Positions 12,622 through 21,637 of a stretch of DNA of 64,000 nucleotides are shown here, piece after piece. Source of the DNA: Sinomonas sp. ASV322 (GTDB taxonomy: Bacteria; Actinomycetota; Actinomycetes; Actinomycetales; Micrococcaceae); the NCBI RefSeq assembly GCF_030908245.1, contig NZ_JAVFJJ010000007.1, positions 147,645 to 211,644 on the forward strand, in the 5' to 3' direction. Both the position numbers and the translations under genes were made by a program. Under the pieces are notes generated by a model. The model was not told the DNA's origin, made no database searches, and worked only from the letters and a program-made list of their open reading frames with translations. Numbering within the stretch: position 1 is the stretch's first letter; every line of letters starts with the position of its first letter.

Positions 12622-14291
12622 GCCGCGAGATCAACTGGGTCGCACTCGCCGTCGTCATCGTCCTGTTCGCGGTCGTCGCGGTCATGGGCTTCATGGCGGC
12701 GAACTGGCGGCGATCGAAGTCGGCCGAAGGGCTCCACAGCCTCGACGAATGGGGCCTCGGCGGGCGCGGGTTCGGAACGTGGATCACGTGGTTCCTGCTC
12801 GGTGGCGACCTCTACACGGCGTACACGTTCGTCGCCGTCCCGGCGGCCATGTATGCCACGGGCGCCGTGAGCGGCTTCTTCGCCGTTCCGTACACGGTCG
12901 TCCTGTACCCGATCATCTTCATCATCATGAGCCGCCTCTGGTCGGTGTCCCATCGCCATGGGTACGTGACGGCCGCCGACTTCGTGGGCGGGCGCTACGG
13001 CAGCCGCTGGCTCTCCCTCGCCGTCGCCCTCACGGGCATCGTCGCGACGATGCCGTACATCGCCCTGCAGCTCGTGGGCATCAAGGCGGTCCTCACGGTC
13101 CTGGGCCTCGGCAGCTCGAGCAATCCGCTCCTGACCGATCTGCCGCTCATCCTCGCGTTCGTCGTCCTCGCGGCGTACACGTACACGTCGGGCCTCCGCG
13201 CCCCGGCCATGATCGCGTTCGTGAAGGACATCCTGATCTATCTCGCGATCATCGTCGCCGTCATCTATCTGCCCATCAAGTTCGGCGGATGGGACACGAT
13301 CTTCAACGCGGCGCAGGCCAAGCTCACGACCCCGAGCCCGACCACGGGCAAGCCACCCGGGGTGTTCATCCTCAGCCCCACCAACTACTCGGCGTACTGG
13401 ACGCTCGCGCTCGGTTCGGCCATGGCGCTGTTCATGTACCCGCACTCGATCACGGGGGTGCTCGCGTCGAAGGGCCGCAACACGATCCGGCGCAACGCCG
13501 CCATCCTGCCGCTGTACTCCCTCATGCTGGGCTTCCTCGCGCTGCTCGGCTTCGTGGCGATCAGGGCCGGCACCAAGCCGATCGACCTCGACGGCTCCAC
13601 GAATCCGCAGCTCGTGATCCCGCAGCTGTTCCTCGACGCGTTCCCCTCGTGGTTCGCGGGGATCGCGCTCGCCGCCATCGCGATCGGCGCCCTCGTGCCC
13701 GCGGCCATCATGTCCATCGCCGCTGCGAACATGTTCACGCGCAACATCTACCGCGACTTCTTCCGCCCGGACGCGGACCCGAAGACCGAGGCGAACGTCT
13801 CGAAGATCGTCTCGCTCGTCGTGAAGGTGGGCGCTCTCGTCTTCGTCATCGTGATGGACCAGACGACGGCCATCAACCTGCAGCTCCTCGGCGGCATCTG
13901 GATCCTCCAGACGTTCCCCGCCGTCGTCGCGGGCCTGTACACGCGCTGGTTCGACCGCTGGGCGCTGCTCATCGGCTGGGCCGCGGGCATCCTCTTCGGA
14001 ACCGTCTCGGCGTACAACGTCGTCAACCCGACCACGAAGGCCCACTTCGGCGGGTCCCTCTCGCCGATCCCGGGCACGGACATCACGGTGTACATCGCGG
14101 TCACGGCGTTCGTGATCAACCTGATCGTCGCCGTCGTCCTCACGCTCGTGTTCCGCGCGCTCAAGGTGCCGCAGGGCGAGGACAAGACGCGCGCCTCCGA
14201 CTTCGGCGCCGACGAGACCGATCCCAAGGTCGCGCAGCTCGAGAAGGTCCAGGGGCTCAGCGGGCCGGGCGGCGCCCCGCCCGTGGTCTAG
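12618..14291 (+). CDS. Sodium:solute symporter, MctP/MctC-like monocarboxylate permease
   Basis: 557 residues with about 13 membrane helices and the sodium:solute symporter fold; the first loop reads EWGLGGRGFG, as in this family. Closest in style to the monocarboxylate permeases that take up acetate, propionate, lactate or pyruvate. The DUF3311 partner directly upstream supports that group. With aceA/aceB and a RamB-like regulator 8 kb away, import of short-chain acids is plausible, but the substrate is inferred. A strong hairpin follows the stop. Confidence 0.87.
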   Translation: MSREINWVALAVVIVLFAVVAVMGFMAANWRRSKSAEGLHSLDEWGLGGRGFGTWITWFLLGGDLYTAYTFVAVPAAMYATGAVSGFFAVPYTVVLYPIIFIIMSRLWSVSHRHGYVTAADFVGGRYGSRWLSLAVALTGIVATMPYIALQLVGIKAVLTVLGLGSSSNPLLTDLPLILAFVVLAAYTYTSGLRAPAMIAFVKDILIYLAIIVAVIYLPIKFGGWDTIFNAAQAKLTTPSPTTGKPPGVFILSPTNYSAYWTLALGSAMALFMYPHSITGVLASKGRNTIRRNAAILPLYSLMLGFLALLGFVAIRAGTKPIDLDGSTNPQLVIPQLFLDAFPSWFAGIALAAIAIGALVPAAIMSIAAANMFTRNIYRDFFRPDADPKTEANVSKIVSLVVKVGALVFVIVMDQTTAINLQLLGGIWILQTFPAVVAGLYTRWFDRWALLIGWAAGILFGTVSAYNVVNPTTKAHFGGSLSPIPGTDITVYIAVTAFVINLIVAVVLTLVFRALKVPQGEDKTRASDFGADETDPKVAQLEKVQGLSGPGGAPPVV

Positions 14292-14346
14292 CTGGGGTTC
14301 CGGGCCGGGGCATCCGGGCCGGGTTCGCCCGGCCCGTAGCCCCAGC
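14291..14346. terminator. Bidirectional terminator hairpin after the symporter
   Basis: Arms 14291-14308 and 14329-14346 pair at 16 of 18 positions, beginning at the last base of the symporter stop. It lies between two convergent genes and could serve both strands. Confidence 0.6.
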
Positions 14347-14354
14347 CGAACCTG

Positions 14355-15572
14355 CTAGCGCCCGACGGCGTCGAGCTCGATCCGGATGCGACGGTCGAGC
14401 TCGGCGTCGTCGAACGCCTCGGAGCCGCCGTGCGCGCGGAGGTGGAGGAGCGTGGCGAGCCGGAGGACGCGCCAATTGCGCTCCTCGGCGTCGTCGCCGG
14501 CCTCGTCCGCGCGCGAGACCTCCTTGTCGTACAGATTCGGCTCGTTGAGCGTGCGCTGCCGCACGCGCGCGGCCATCTGCGCCCGGAACGGGTCGGCCTC
14601 CGCGGTCTCCGGCCCCCGGAGCAGCTCCGAATAGGCCGCCGCACGCTCTCCCTGGCCGCGCTCGCGGGCCAGATGCGCTGCGAGCGCGAGCCCTGACTCG
14701 ACAGAGGACCATCGCCCCGGGTTCCCGTCGAACGGGATGACAGCGAGGAGGTCCGCGACCTTGAGCGCGTTCTCCGCGTCGTTCTGCCCGACGAAGAGCT
14801 CGTAGGCCAGATCGCGCAGGTCCTGGAGGCACGCACCCGACTTCGGGTTGATGCCCCTCGCGAGCCGCTCCGAGAGCTGATGCACGGCGCTGCGGCCGGG
14901 GTGGACCGCGTCGATGTGCCGGATGAGGTCCTCGGGGGTGCCCTCGAGCTTCGGGATGAGGCGGAGCGCCGCGGACGGCGTGGACGTGCCCGGGCGCGCC
15001 TTCCCGGGAACGACGACGACGTCGCCCGTGTCGAGCGTGATCGTCGTCGCCTTGCGCTCGGGCACGTCGGGGACGTGCAGTGCGAGCTCGGCCCACGAGG
15101 GTTCGGCGACACTGCCTCCGGCGCCGCCGTCGGCGTCGTCGGGGATTTCGTGCTCCGCGATGCCGCGCTCCTCCGCCGACTCTCCCGTGCGGAGCGACGC
15201 GTCCGCGCCGTTGCCGGCCGCAACGTCGGTGGCCGCGACGTCACCGACTGCAACGTCGCCGACTGCAACGTCGCCGGCTGTGGGGCCGGCGAACAGGAGG
15301 TCGGCGGGGCGGCTCGGTCTCGGAACCGCGATGCTGACGCTCGTGCCGTGGGCGACGCGGAGGTTCGTGCTGTTGTCGAGCGCGATGAAGTACAGGGCCG
15401 GACGGCCGTAGTCGTCGACGACCGCGTCGACTTCGAGGATCTGCGCGGTCGTCTCGCCGTCGGGCAGTCGCAGCCGGTGCCCGGGGCTCAGCTCGGATGC
15501 CTCGATCTCGCGCAGGTGTTCGGGCGAGTGGGCGGCGTGCCCGAAGGGCTGGAGTTCTGGGCTGTACTGCAT
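14355..15572 (-). CDS. Unrecognised cytoplasmic protein with internal repeats
   Basis: 405 residues from the ATG at 15572, which has an AAGGA site; a TTG 15 bp earlier would destroy that spacing. No signal peptide or membrane helix. The N-terminal 100 residues look beta-rich. Then comes a linker with the repeated VGDVA motif, encoded by near-identical 15-bp units. The C-terminal 220 residues are helical and TPR-like in character (counts such as LARERGQGERAAAYSELL). I cannot name the family. It stands alone, convergent with the symporter. Confidence 0.7.
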   Translation of the reverse strand: MQYSPELQPFGHAAHSPEHLREIEASELSPGHRLRLPDGETTAQILEVDAVVDDYGRPALYFIALDNSTNLRVAHGTSVSIAVPRPSRPADLLFAGPTAGDVAVGDVAVGDVAATDVAAGNGADASLRTGESAEERGIAEHEIPDDADGGAGGSVAEPSWAELALHVPDVPERKATTITLDTGDVVVVPGKARPGTSTPSAALRLIPKLEGTPEDLIRHIDAVHPGRSAVHQLSERLARGINPKSGACLQDLRDLAYELFVGQNDAENALKVADLLAVIPFDGNPGRWSSVESGLALAAHLARERGQGERAAAYSELLRGPETAEADPFRAQMAARVRQRTLNEPNLYDKEVSRADEAGDDAEERNWRVLRLATLLHLRAHGGSEAFDDAELDRRIRIELDAVGR

Positions 15573-15681
15573 CGCGGAGTCCTTCAAGTAGCTGTCGGTC
15601 CGCGGCCAGTCTATAAACGTACGGTAACGGCTGGGCCGAGGCGCGCCACGGGCGGGTTCACGGATGGGACCCGTGCCCGCA

Positions 15682-16221
15682 CTACGCGGAGACGCCCGCG
15701 AAGGCCAGGGCCTGCCGCACGAGCTCGCCGCGACCGCCCGCGAACTCGCCCTGGACGCTCGCGCTCAGGACGTCGGCGGGGGACATCCACGTGAGCTCGA
15801 GGGCGTCCTGGCGCGGCTGGCATTCGCCCGTGACCGGGATGACGTACGCGAGGGCGACGGCGTGCTGCCGCTCGTCCGTGAACCCCGTCTGCGAGGGCGA
15901 CGGGAAATACTCGACGACGGTGAACGGAACCGGGCTCACGGGGAGCTGCGGCAGCGCGAGGGGCCCGAGGTCCTTCTCGAGGTGGCGCAGCAGCGCGGCC
16001 CGGATCGTCTCCTTGTAGAGAACACGGCCCGAGACGAGGCTGCGCACCATGTTGCCTTCGTCGTCGGCCTGGAGGAGCAGCCCCACTTCGTTGACGTAGC
16101 CGAGGGGGTCGAGGCGCACGGGGACGGCCTCGACGTACAGCATGGGCAGGCGATTCCGGGCTTCGTAGAGGTCCTCGGGGGAGAGCCAGCCGGGATACGG
16201 GTCGGGTGTGCGCACTGCCAT
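15682..16221 (-). CDS. Nudix-fold protein with degenerate Nudix box
   Basis: 179 residues, matching the DUF4916-type Nudix proteins of actinobacteria. The Nudix box can be aligned (SGRVLYKE and onwards, about residues 64-86), but the essential REUxEE core reads RHLEKD. Two of the metal-binding glutamates are therefore missing and pyrophosphatase activity is doubtful. It starts 2 bp after the VOC gene stop on the same strand, so the two form an operon. Confidence 0.75.
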   Translation of the reverse strand: MAVRTPDPYPGWLSPEDLYEARNRLPMLYVEAVPVRLDPLGYVNEVGLLLQADDEGNMVRSLVSGRVLYKETIRAALLRHLEKDLGPLALPQLPVSPVPFTVVEYFPSPSQTGFTDERQHAVALAYVIPVTGECQPRQDALELTWMSPADVLSASVQGEFAGGRGELVRQALAFAGVSA

Positions 16222-16223
16222 GT

Positions 16224-16967
16224 CTACTGTTCTACCGCATAGGGCTCTGTTGCCGCATGGGTCACGCCGATGACGGCGATGCTGCTGCCGTCGGGCGCCG
16301 AGACGGTGAGGCCTCTCGACGTGGCGCTCACGCGAGCTCCCGTCGCGGCGAGCCGATCCGCGAGCGGCGCGAGGTCGCCGTCGTACTCGAACGCGAGCCC
16401 TCCGCTCGCCGCGGCCTCCGCCGCCGCGACGACGAGGACGCCGCCGTTCTTCGCGACGAACTCCGCGCCCTCGCCCACGGTTCCCGACGCGTCGCGGGGC
16501 CGCGCGCCGATGGCCCGGAGCGTGGCCGCCGCGCCGAGGACGTCCGGCGTGAGCCAGGCCATGCGCACGGTGAGGCGCGGGTCGGCGTCGGCGGACGTCG
16601 CGCCGTGCGTGGTCGGATCGGCGCGGAACGAGAAGCCGTCGGGACCTTCGATGCGAACCCACGGCGCGTCGGTGCGTTCGGCGCCGAAGGGAGGCTCGTC
16701 GCCGTCGTGCACGAGGGCAGCCGCTCCGCCGTCGTCGACGGTCCGGCGGGCGAACGTCTCGGGATCGCGGACCTCGACGGCGAACGCCACCGAGTGCCGC
16801 GGCTCGTGCGCCTCCCGGAGCGCGACGCGGCCGTGCCCGGCGTCGAGCACGAGCCACGGGCCGTGGGCGTCCGCGCCGCCGTCGGTCACGACGAGCCCGA
16901 GGGCCTCGAGCAGGCGCCGCATCTCGGGAACGCGGGGAGTCGTGATGATCGGCCTGACGCGGAGCAC
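16224..16967 (-). CDS. Two-domain VOC (glyoxalase/bleomycin-resistance fold) protein
   Basis: 247 residues made of two VOC-type halves (about 1-120 and 125-247). The GTG at 16967 has a GGAGG site; the longer open frame is antisense sequence. VOC proteins include glyoxalases, dioxygenases and antibiotic-binding proteins. Metal ligands are not clearly conserved, so no reaction is assigned. Upstream partner of the degenerate Nudix gene. Confidence 0.75.
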   Translation of the reverse strand: MLRVRPIITTPRVPEMRRLLEALGLVVTDGGADAHGPWLVLDAGHGRVALREAHEPRHSVAFAVEVRDPETFARRTVDDGGAAALVHDGDEPPFGAERTDAPWVRIEGPDGFSFRADPTTHGATSADADPRLTVRMAWLTPDVLGAAATLRAIGARPRDASGTVGEGAEFVAKNGGVLVVAAAEAAASGGLAFEYDGDLAPLADRLAATGARVSATSRGLTVSAPDGSSIAVIGVTHAATEPYAVEQ

Positions 16968-17055
16968 AGGGCCTCCTTGGGGCAGCGGGTGGTCGCGTTC
17001 GAGTGTAGTCCGGGTGAGCGGGCGCGGGCCGGTGGGCGGGCGGTAGCCTAGGCCC

Positions 17056-17646
17056 ATGGCCCCAGACCTTCCCGAGCTCCTCCTGGCGGACGAGCACGCG
17101 TGGCGCGCTTGGCTCGCCGAGAACCACGCGACGAGCCGCGGCGTGTGGCTCGTGCAGCACAAGAAGGGCGGCGACGTCACGGAGCTCAAGTTCGAGCAGG
17201 CGCTCGACCACGCCCTGTGCTTCGGCTGGGTCGACGGGCAGATCGGGCGGCGCGACGAGGGCAGCTACGTCACGCGCTTCACGCCGCGCGGGCCGAAGAG
17301 CAAGTGGTCTCAACGGAACGTCGAGAACATCGAGCGGCTCGAAGCCGCGGGCCTCATGACGGACGCGGGCCGCGCCGTCGTCGATTCGGCGAAGGCCGAC
17401 GGGCGCTGGGAGGCCGCGTACGCGGGCCAGGCGACCGCGGAGGTCCCAGCCGACCTCGCCGAGGCGATCGCGGCGAACCCCGAGGCGCAGGCCATGTTCG
17501 ACGTCCTTACGTCCGTGAACCGCTATGCGCTCATCTACCGGACGCAGTCCGTCAAGAAGCCGGAGACGCGGGCCCGGAAGATCGCCGGGTTCGTGGACAT
17601 GCTCGCGCGCGGCGAGACGATCTACCCGCAGACGAAGACGCCCTAG
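17056..17646 (+). CDS. YdeI/OmdA family protein
   Basis: 196 residues with the family hallmarks FGWVDGQIGRRDEGSY and FTPRGPKSKWSQRN near the N-terminus and a helical C-terminus. The family is linked to bacteriocin and cationic-peptide tolerance in Gram-negatives; its biochemical role is unclear. The acylphosphatase ATG follows immediately after its stop codon, so the two are co-translated. Confidence 0.85.
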   Translation: MAPDLPELLLADEHAWRAWLAENHATSRGVWLVQHKKGGDVTELKFEQALDHALCFGWVDGQIGRRDEGSYVTRFTPRGPKSKWSQRNVENIERLEAAGLMTDAGRAVVDSAKADGRWEAAYAGQATAEVPADLAEAIAANPEAQAMFDVLTSVNRYALIYRTQSVKKPETRARKIAGFVDMLARGETIYPQTKTP

Positions 17647-17934
17647 ATGTCCGAGCACGTTCCCGAGGCGAGGCTCCATGCCACCGTGAAGGGCATGGTC
17701 CAGGGCGTGGGCTTCCGCTATTGGACGCGGGGCGAGGCCGATCGCCTCGGGCTCGTCGGGAGCGCGGGCAACCGGCTCGACGGGACGGTCGAGATCATCG
17801 CGGAGGGCGATCTCGAAGGCGTCGAGCAGCTCCTGCGATGGCTCCAGTCGGGCGATACACCCGGGCGCGTCGACGGCGTCGAGGCGAGCATCGGCCCCGC
17901 AACGGGGGAATTCAAGCGCTTCTCGCTGTGGTAA
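17647..17934 (+). CDS. acyP: Acylphosphatase
   Basis: 95 residues, standard length. It hydrolyses acyl phosphates such as acetyl phosphate or carbamoyl phosphate. The phosphate-binding loop GMVQGVGFR, with the catalytic Arg, is intact near residue 17-25. The catalytic Asn lies in GNRLDGTVE. It begins directly after the YdeI-type gene stop. Confidence 0.93.
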   Translation: MSEHVPEARLHATVKGMVQGVGFRYWTRGEADRLGLVGSAGNRLDGTVEIIAEGDLEGVEQLLRWLQSGDTPGRVDGVEASIGPATGEFKRFSLW

Positions 17935-17952
17935 CCGCGCCTGGGTGACGGA

Positions 17953-18747
17953 TCAGACCCAGCCGCGCAGATAGTCGAGCTGCGCCGAGACGGAGGCTTC
18001 GGCCGCACGGCGCACGGAGGGATCGACGTCGGCGTAGACGAGGTCCGTGACGGCGCCGACGGGGGCGTCAGCGCCGAGCCGCGCGAGGGCGTCGCGGATC
18101 TGGTCGAGCCGCTCCTCGCGGTGCGCGATGTATGCCTCCACGATGGCCGCGAGATCGGGCAGGACCGGCCCGTGGGCAGGGAGCACCGTCACGGGCTTCC
18201 GGGCTGCGTGGGCGAGCGCCTCGAAGCGGCGCATCGACGCGAGATAGTCCCCGAGCCGGCCGTCCGGATATCCGATGACGGTCGTGCCGCGGCCGAGGAT
18301 CGTGTCACCCGTGAGGACCGAGCCGCCGTCGCCGTCGTCCGGCACGTGCAGCGAGATCGAGTCCGCGGTGTGCCCCGGCGTCGAGAGGACGACGATCCGC
18401 ACGCCCGCCGCCTCGATGACCTCGCCGTCGACGACGGCAGGCGCCTCGATGCACAGCGCGGGATCGAACGCGCGGACGGGCGCGCCCGTGAGCCGGTGGA
18501 ATTCGGCGGCGCCCTCGGTGTGGTCGGGGTGATGGTGCGTGAGGAGCACGAGCTCGACGCGCCCGGCCGCGGCGAGCTCCCCGAGGTGGGTCGCCTCGAG
18601 CGGCCCGGGGTCGACGACGACGACGGCAGTACTTTGTGGGCTCTGCCCACGCGCCGCGACCACGTACGAGTTCGTCCCGTCGAGACTCATCGGCCCCGGG
18701 TTGGGGGCGAGACGGTATCGAGTGAGCTCGGAGCTGGTGACCCACAT
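17953..18747 (-). CDS. Metallo-beta-lactamase-fold hydrolase
   Basis: 264 residues from the ATG at 18747; the longer frame reads into the ABC-transporter 3' end. The metal motif THHHPDH is complete (about residues 75-81), with further ligands in STPGHT and LPAHGP. The spacing resembles LACTB2/RNase-Z-like cytosolic hydrolases. Substrate unknown. The ABC ATPase gene ends 11 bp upstream on the same strand, so it may be the last gene of that operon. Confidence 0.85.
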   Translation of the reverse strand: MWVTSSELTRYRLAPNPGPMSLDGTNSYVVAARGQSPQSTAVVVVDPGPLEATHLGELAAAGRVELVLLTHHHPDHTEGAAEFHRLTGAPVRAFDPALCIEAPAVVDGEVIEAAGVRIVVLSTPGHTADSISLHVPDDGDGGSVLTGDTILGRGTTVIGYPDGRLGDYLASMRRFEALAHAARKPVTVLPAHGPVLPDLAAIVEAYIAHREERLDQIRDALARLGADAPVGAVTDLVYADVDPSVRRAAEASVSAQLDYLRGWV

Positions 18748-18757
18748 GCCGGCAAGC

Positions 18758-19969
18758 CTACTCAGCGAGCGTGCTCGGCTTCGAGGACGGCTCGCCCACG
18801 GGGAACGCGACGCCCTCGCCGATGACCTTGAGCGCGAGGTCCATGCCGCGACGCGACATCGCGGCGTTCCAGTGGCGGATCGTGATGACCTCGCCGCCGC
18901 CGGGCACCCGGGGATCGAACGGTCCGACGCGTTCGGCAAGCTTGATCCGCACCGACGATTCGGGCCCGAAGTAGTCCCAGTCGAGGACCGTTCCGTGGAT
19001 CGGGGATTCGCTCGCGACCCGGATCTGTTCGGGGCGCAGCATGATCTGCACGTGGCCCTGCGTCGTGGGGTGCCGCACCGGGACCGGGCCGAGCGAGCAC
19101 ATCGCGAGACTGCCCTCGAGCCACGCGTCGAGGATGACGGCGTCGCCGAGGAACTCGGCCGTCGCGCGGTCCGCGGGGCGCGTGTAGACGACGAACGGGT
19201 TCCCGATCTGGGCGAGCTTCCCGCCGCGCATGACGGCGACCTGGTCGGCGAAGCTCAGGGCCTCGGCCTGGTCGTGGGTCACGAGGATCGTGGTCACGCC
19301 GGCCTTCGCGAGCACCCTCGCGATCGCGCGCCGGGTCGCGACGCGGAGGCCAGCGTCAAGCGCGGAGAACGGCTCGTCGAGGAGCATGACCTCGGGCTCG
19401 CGCGCCATGGCGCGGGCGAGGGCGATGCGCTGCTGTTGGCCGCCGGAGAGCTCGTGGGGCCGGCGCCTCGCGTACGAGCCGTCGAGCGCGACCATCTCGA
19501 GCAGCTCCTCGACGCGCGTCGCGACCGCCTTGCGGCCCCGGAAACGGCCGCCGAAGGCCGCCTTGTCGAGCCCGAACGCGATGTTCTGGCCCACCGAGAG
19601 GTGCGGGAACAGCCCGCCGTCCTGCGCGACGTACCCGATGCTGCGACGATGCGCGGGCACCCAGGCGTCGCCCGCGACGGCCTGTCCGTCGAGCACGATC
19701 CGCCCAGAGTCGGGGGCCTCGAAGCCCGCGATCAGGCGCAGGAGCGTGGTCTTGCCGGACCCCGAGGGGCCCACGATCGCCGTCGTCCCTCCCCGGGCGA
19801 CGTGCAGGTTGATGCCTTTGAGGACCGGGTTCGTCCCGCCGCCGCGGCCGAACGTCTTCGTGACGTCCTCGATCTCGAGGTGGTGGTCCGCCGTGTCGGC
19901 GATCGACCGCGCGACGCGCGGCTCGGGGAGCCGGGATCCGGACGCGGGGGTGGGGCTCTGTTCGGTCAC
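18758..19969 (-). CDS. Ferric-iron type ABC transporter ATP-binding protein
   Basis: 403 residues. ATPase domain with Walker A GPSGSGKTT (about 68-76), signature LSGGQQQR, Walker B VMLLDEPFSALD and switch His in VTHDQAEAL. A TOBE-like C-terminal domain (about 290-390) places it in the FbpC/PotA group. Its start overlaps the permease stop by 4 bp. With the binding protein and the upstream iron box it forms an FbpABC-like ferric-iron importer. Confidence 0.9.
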   Translation of the reverse strand: MTEQSPTPASGSRLPEPRVARSIADTADHHLEIEDVTKTFGRGGGTNPVLKGINLHVARGGTTAIVGPSGSGKTTLLRLIAGFEAPDSGRIVLDGQAVAGDAWVPAHRRSIGYVAQDGGLFPHLSVGQNIAFGLDKAAFGGRFRGRKAVATRVEELLEMVALDGSYARRRPHELSGGQQQRIALARAMAREPEVMLLDEPFSALDAGLRVATRRAIARVLAKAGVTTILVTHDQAEALSFADQVAVMRGGKLAQIGNPFVVYTRPADRATAEFLGDAVILDAWLEGSLAMCSLGPVPVRHPTTQGHVQIMLRPEQIRVASESPIHGTVLDWDYFGPESSVRIKLAERVGPFDPRVPGGGEVITIRHWNAAMSRRGMDLALKVIGEGVAFPVGEPSSKPSTLAE

Positions 19970-21513
19970 TGGCCGGCCGCCTTCTTGGACTGCTGGAACA
20001 ACAGGTAGGTCATGGGTGCGGAGAGCGCGATCATGAGGAGCGCGTACGGTGCGGCCCCAGCGTAGTCGATGCCGTTCGAGAGGTTCCAGAACTTGGTCGC
20101 GAGCGTCATAGTCCCGGTCGGCGAGAGCAGGAGCGTGGCCGTGAGCTCATTGACGACGGCGAGGAACACGAGCGCGGCACCGCCCGCCGCCGCGGGGGCC
20201 GCGAGGCGGAGCGTCACGCGGAAGAACGCCCTGAGCGGCGGGCGCCCGAGGGCCTGGGCGGCCTCCTCGAGCTCTCGGGGGGCCTGGGCGAGGCCCGCGC
20301 GGAGGCTCACGAGCGAGCGCGGAAGGAACAGGAGGACGTACGCGAGGACCAGGAGCGGCGTGGTCTGGTAGACGATCGGGACCGCCTGGAGCGCGACCGT
20401 CACGAACGCGAGCGCGAGGACGATGCCCGGCATCGAGCTCGTGACGTAGTTCGCGAGCTCAAGCGTCTTGCTGAGCCAGCCCGGGAAGCGCACCGCGAGC
20501 CACGCGAGCGGGAAGGCCGCGGCGGTCGTCGCGAGTGCCCCCAGCAGGCCGAGCCAGAGGCTTTGGCCGAGGGCCGTCGCGAGGGTCGAGAGCGAGTCTT
20601 CGGCCCAGATCTCGACGCCGCCGGCCACGAGCCAGCGCCCGATGATCCAGACGGGCACGCCGAGGGCGAGGAAGGCGACGCCGAGGAGCCCGAGGTGGGC
20701 CGGGACCTCCCACGCGCCGAGCCGAAGCCTGCTCGGCGCCGCCTGGACGCCCGAGCCGAGCTTCGCGTATCGGGCGTTGCCGCGGGCCCGCGACTCGATG
20801 ACGAGCATGACGAGGCACAGGGCGGCGAGCACGCTCGCGAGCATGTTGCCCGCCGCGCCGTTGAACGTCGAGCGGTACTGCTCCATGATCGCCGTCGTGA
20901 ACGTATCGAAGCGGATCATCGCGAAGGCGCCGTATTCGGCGAGGAGGTGCAGGCCCACGAGGAGCGCGCCGCCAGCGATCGCGATGCGCAGCTGGGGGAG
21001 GACGACCCGGAAGAAGACGCGCACGGGCCCGAGCCCGAGCGATGCGGCCGACTGCTCGATCGCGGGATCGAGGCGCGAGAGCGACGCGGCCGCGGGGATA
21101 TAGACGAGGGGGTAGTACGAGAGCGTCGCGAGGAGGACGCCGGACCCGAGCCCCTCCATCGACGGCACGGCCGAGACCCACGCGTACGAGTTGACGAAGG
21201 CGGGGATCGCGAGCGGCGCCGCGAGGATGACGGCCCAGGCCCGGTGGGCCCGCAGAGTGGTGCGTTCGACGAGCCACGCCCCGCCCACGCCGAGGACGAG
21301 GCACAGGGGCACCGTGAGGAGCACGAGCCACACCGTGTTGCCCAGAAGCTCGAGGACGCGCGGCCGGACGATGAGGGCGACGGCGGAGTCCCACCCGGTC
21401 GCGATCGTCATGGCGACGACGAAGCCGAGCGGGACGAGCGAGAGCGCGCCGACAAGCAGGCTCAGGACGATGACCGGCCAATGCGCGAGCCATCCGCGGC
21501 GCCCTCTGGCCAT
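19966..21513 (-). CDS. Ferric-iron type ABC transporter permease (fused, two permease domains)
   Basis: 515 residues with about 12 membrane helices, the duplicated permease architecture of FbpB-type iron transporters. I use the ATG at 21513. A TTG at 21633 would extend it, but the added stretch contains a perfect 12-bp hairpin better explained as a regulatory element between genes. It overlaps the ATPase gene by 4 bp and follows the binding-protein gene. Confidence 0.9.
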   Translation of the reverse strand: MARGRRGWLAHWPVIVLSLLVGALSLVPLGFVVAMTIATGWDSAVALIVRPRVLELLGNTVWLVLLTVPLCLVLGVGGAWLVERTTLRAHRAWAVILAAPLAIPAFVNSYAWVSAVPSMEGLGSGVLLATLSYYPLVYIPAAASLSRLDPAIEQSAASLGLGPVRVFFRVVLPQLRIAIAGGALLVGLHLLAEYGAFAMIRFDTFTTAIMEQYRSTFNGAAGNMLASVLAALCLVMLVIESRARGNARYAKLGSGVQAAPSRLRLGAWEVPAHLGLLGVAFLALGVPVWIIGRWLVAGGVEIWAEDSLSTLATALGQSLWLGLLGALATTAAAFPLAWLAVRFPGWLSKTLELANYVTSSMPGIVLALAFVTVALQAVPIVYQTTPLLVLAYVLLFLPRSLVSLRAGLAQAPRELEEAAQALGRPPLRAFFRVTLRLAAPAAAGGAALVFLAVVNELTATLLLSPTGTMTLATKFWNLSNGIDYAGAAPYALLMIALSAPMTYLLFQQSKKAAGQ

Positions 21514-21551
21514 CGGCCCGAGGCTTCCCGGCGAGTTCCAGGCAGCCCGCA

Positions 21552-21579
21552 GCGGGCGGAAGCGAGTGCTTCCGCCCGC
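21552..21579 (-). terminator. Perfect hairpin between binding protein and permease genes
   Basis: GCGGGCGGAAGC and GCTTCCGCCCGC pair without mismatch around a 4-base loop. It sits in the gap after the binding-protein stop. Such hairpins in ABC operons usually protect or partly terminate the first cistron, giving excess binding protein. Confidence 0.65.
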
Positions 21580-21637
21580 CGTGGCTGTTCCGTGCGCCGA
21601 CGTGGCTTTCGCCTGGAACGAGGATTGCAGCAAGGCC

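Noticed and set aside
15682..17679. 665-codon minus-strand frame
   Set aside because: Only its last 180 codons are protein-like (Nudix fold); the rest is antisense to the YdeI-type gene or out of frame with the VOC gene.
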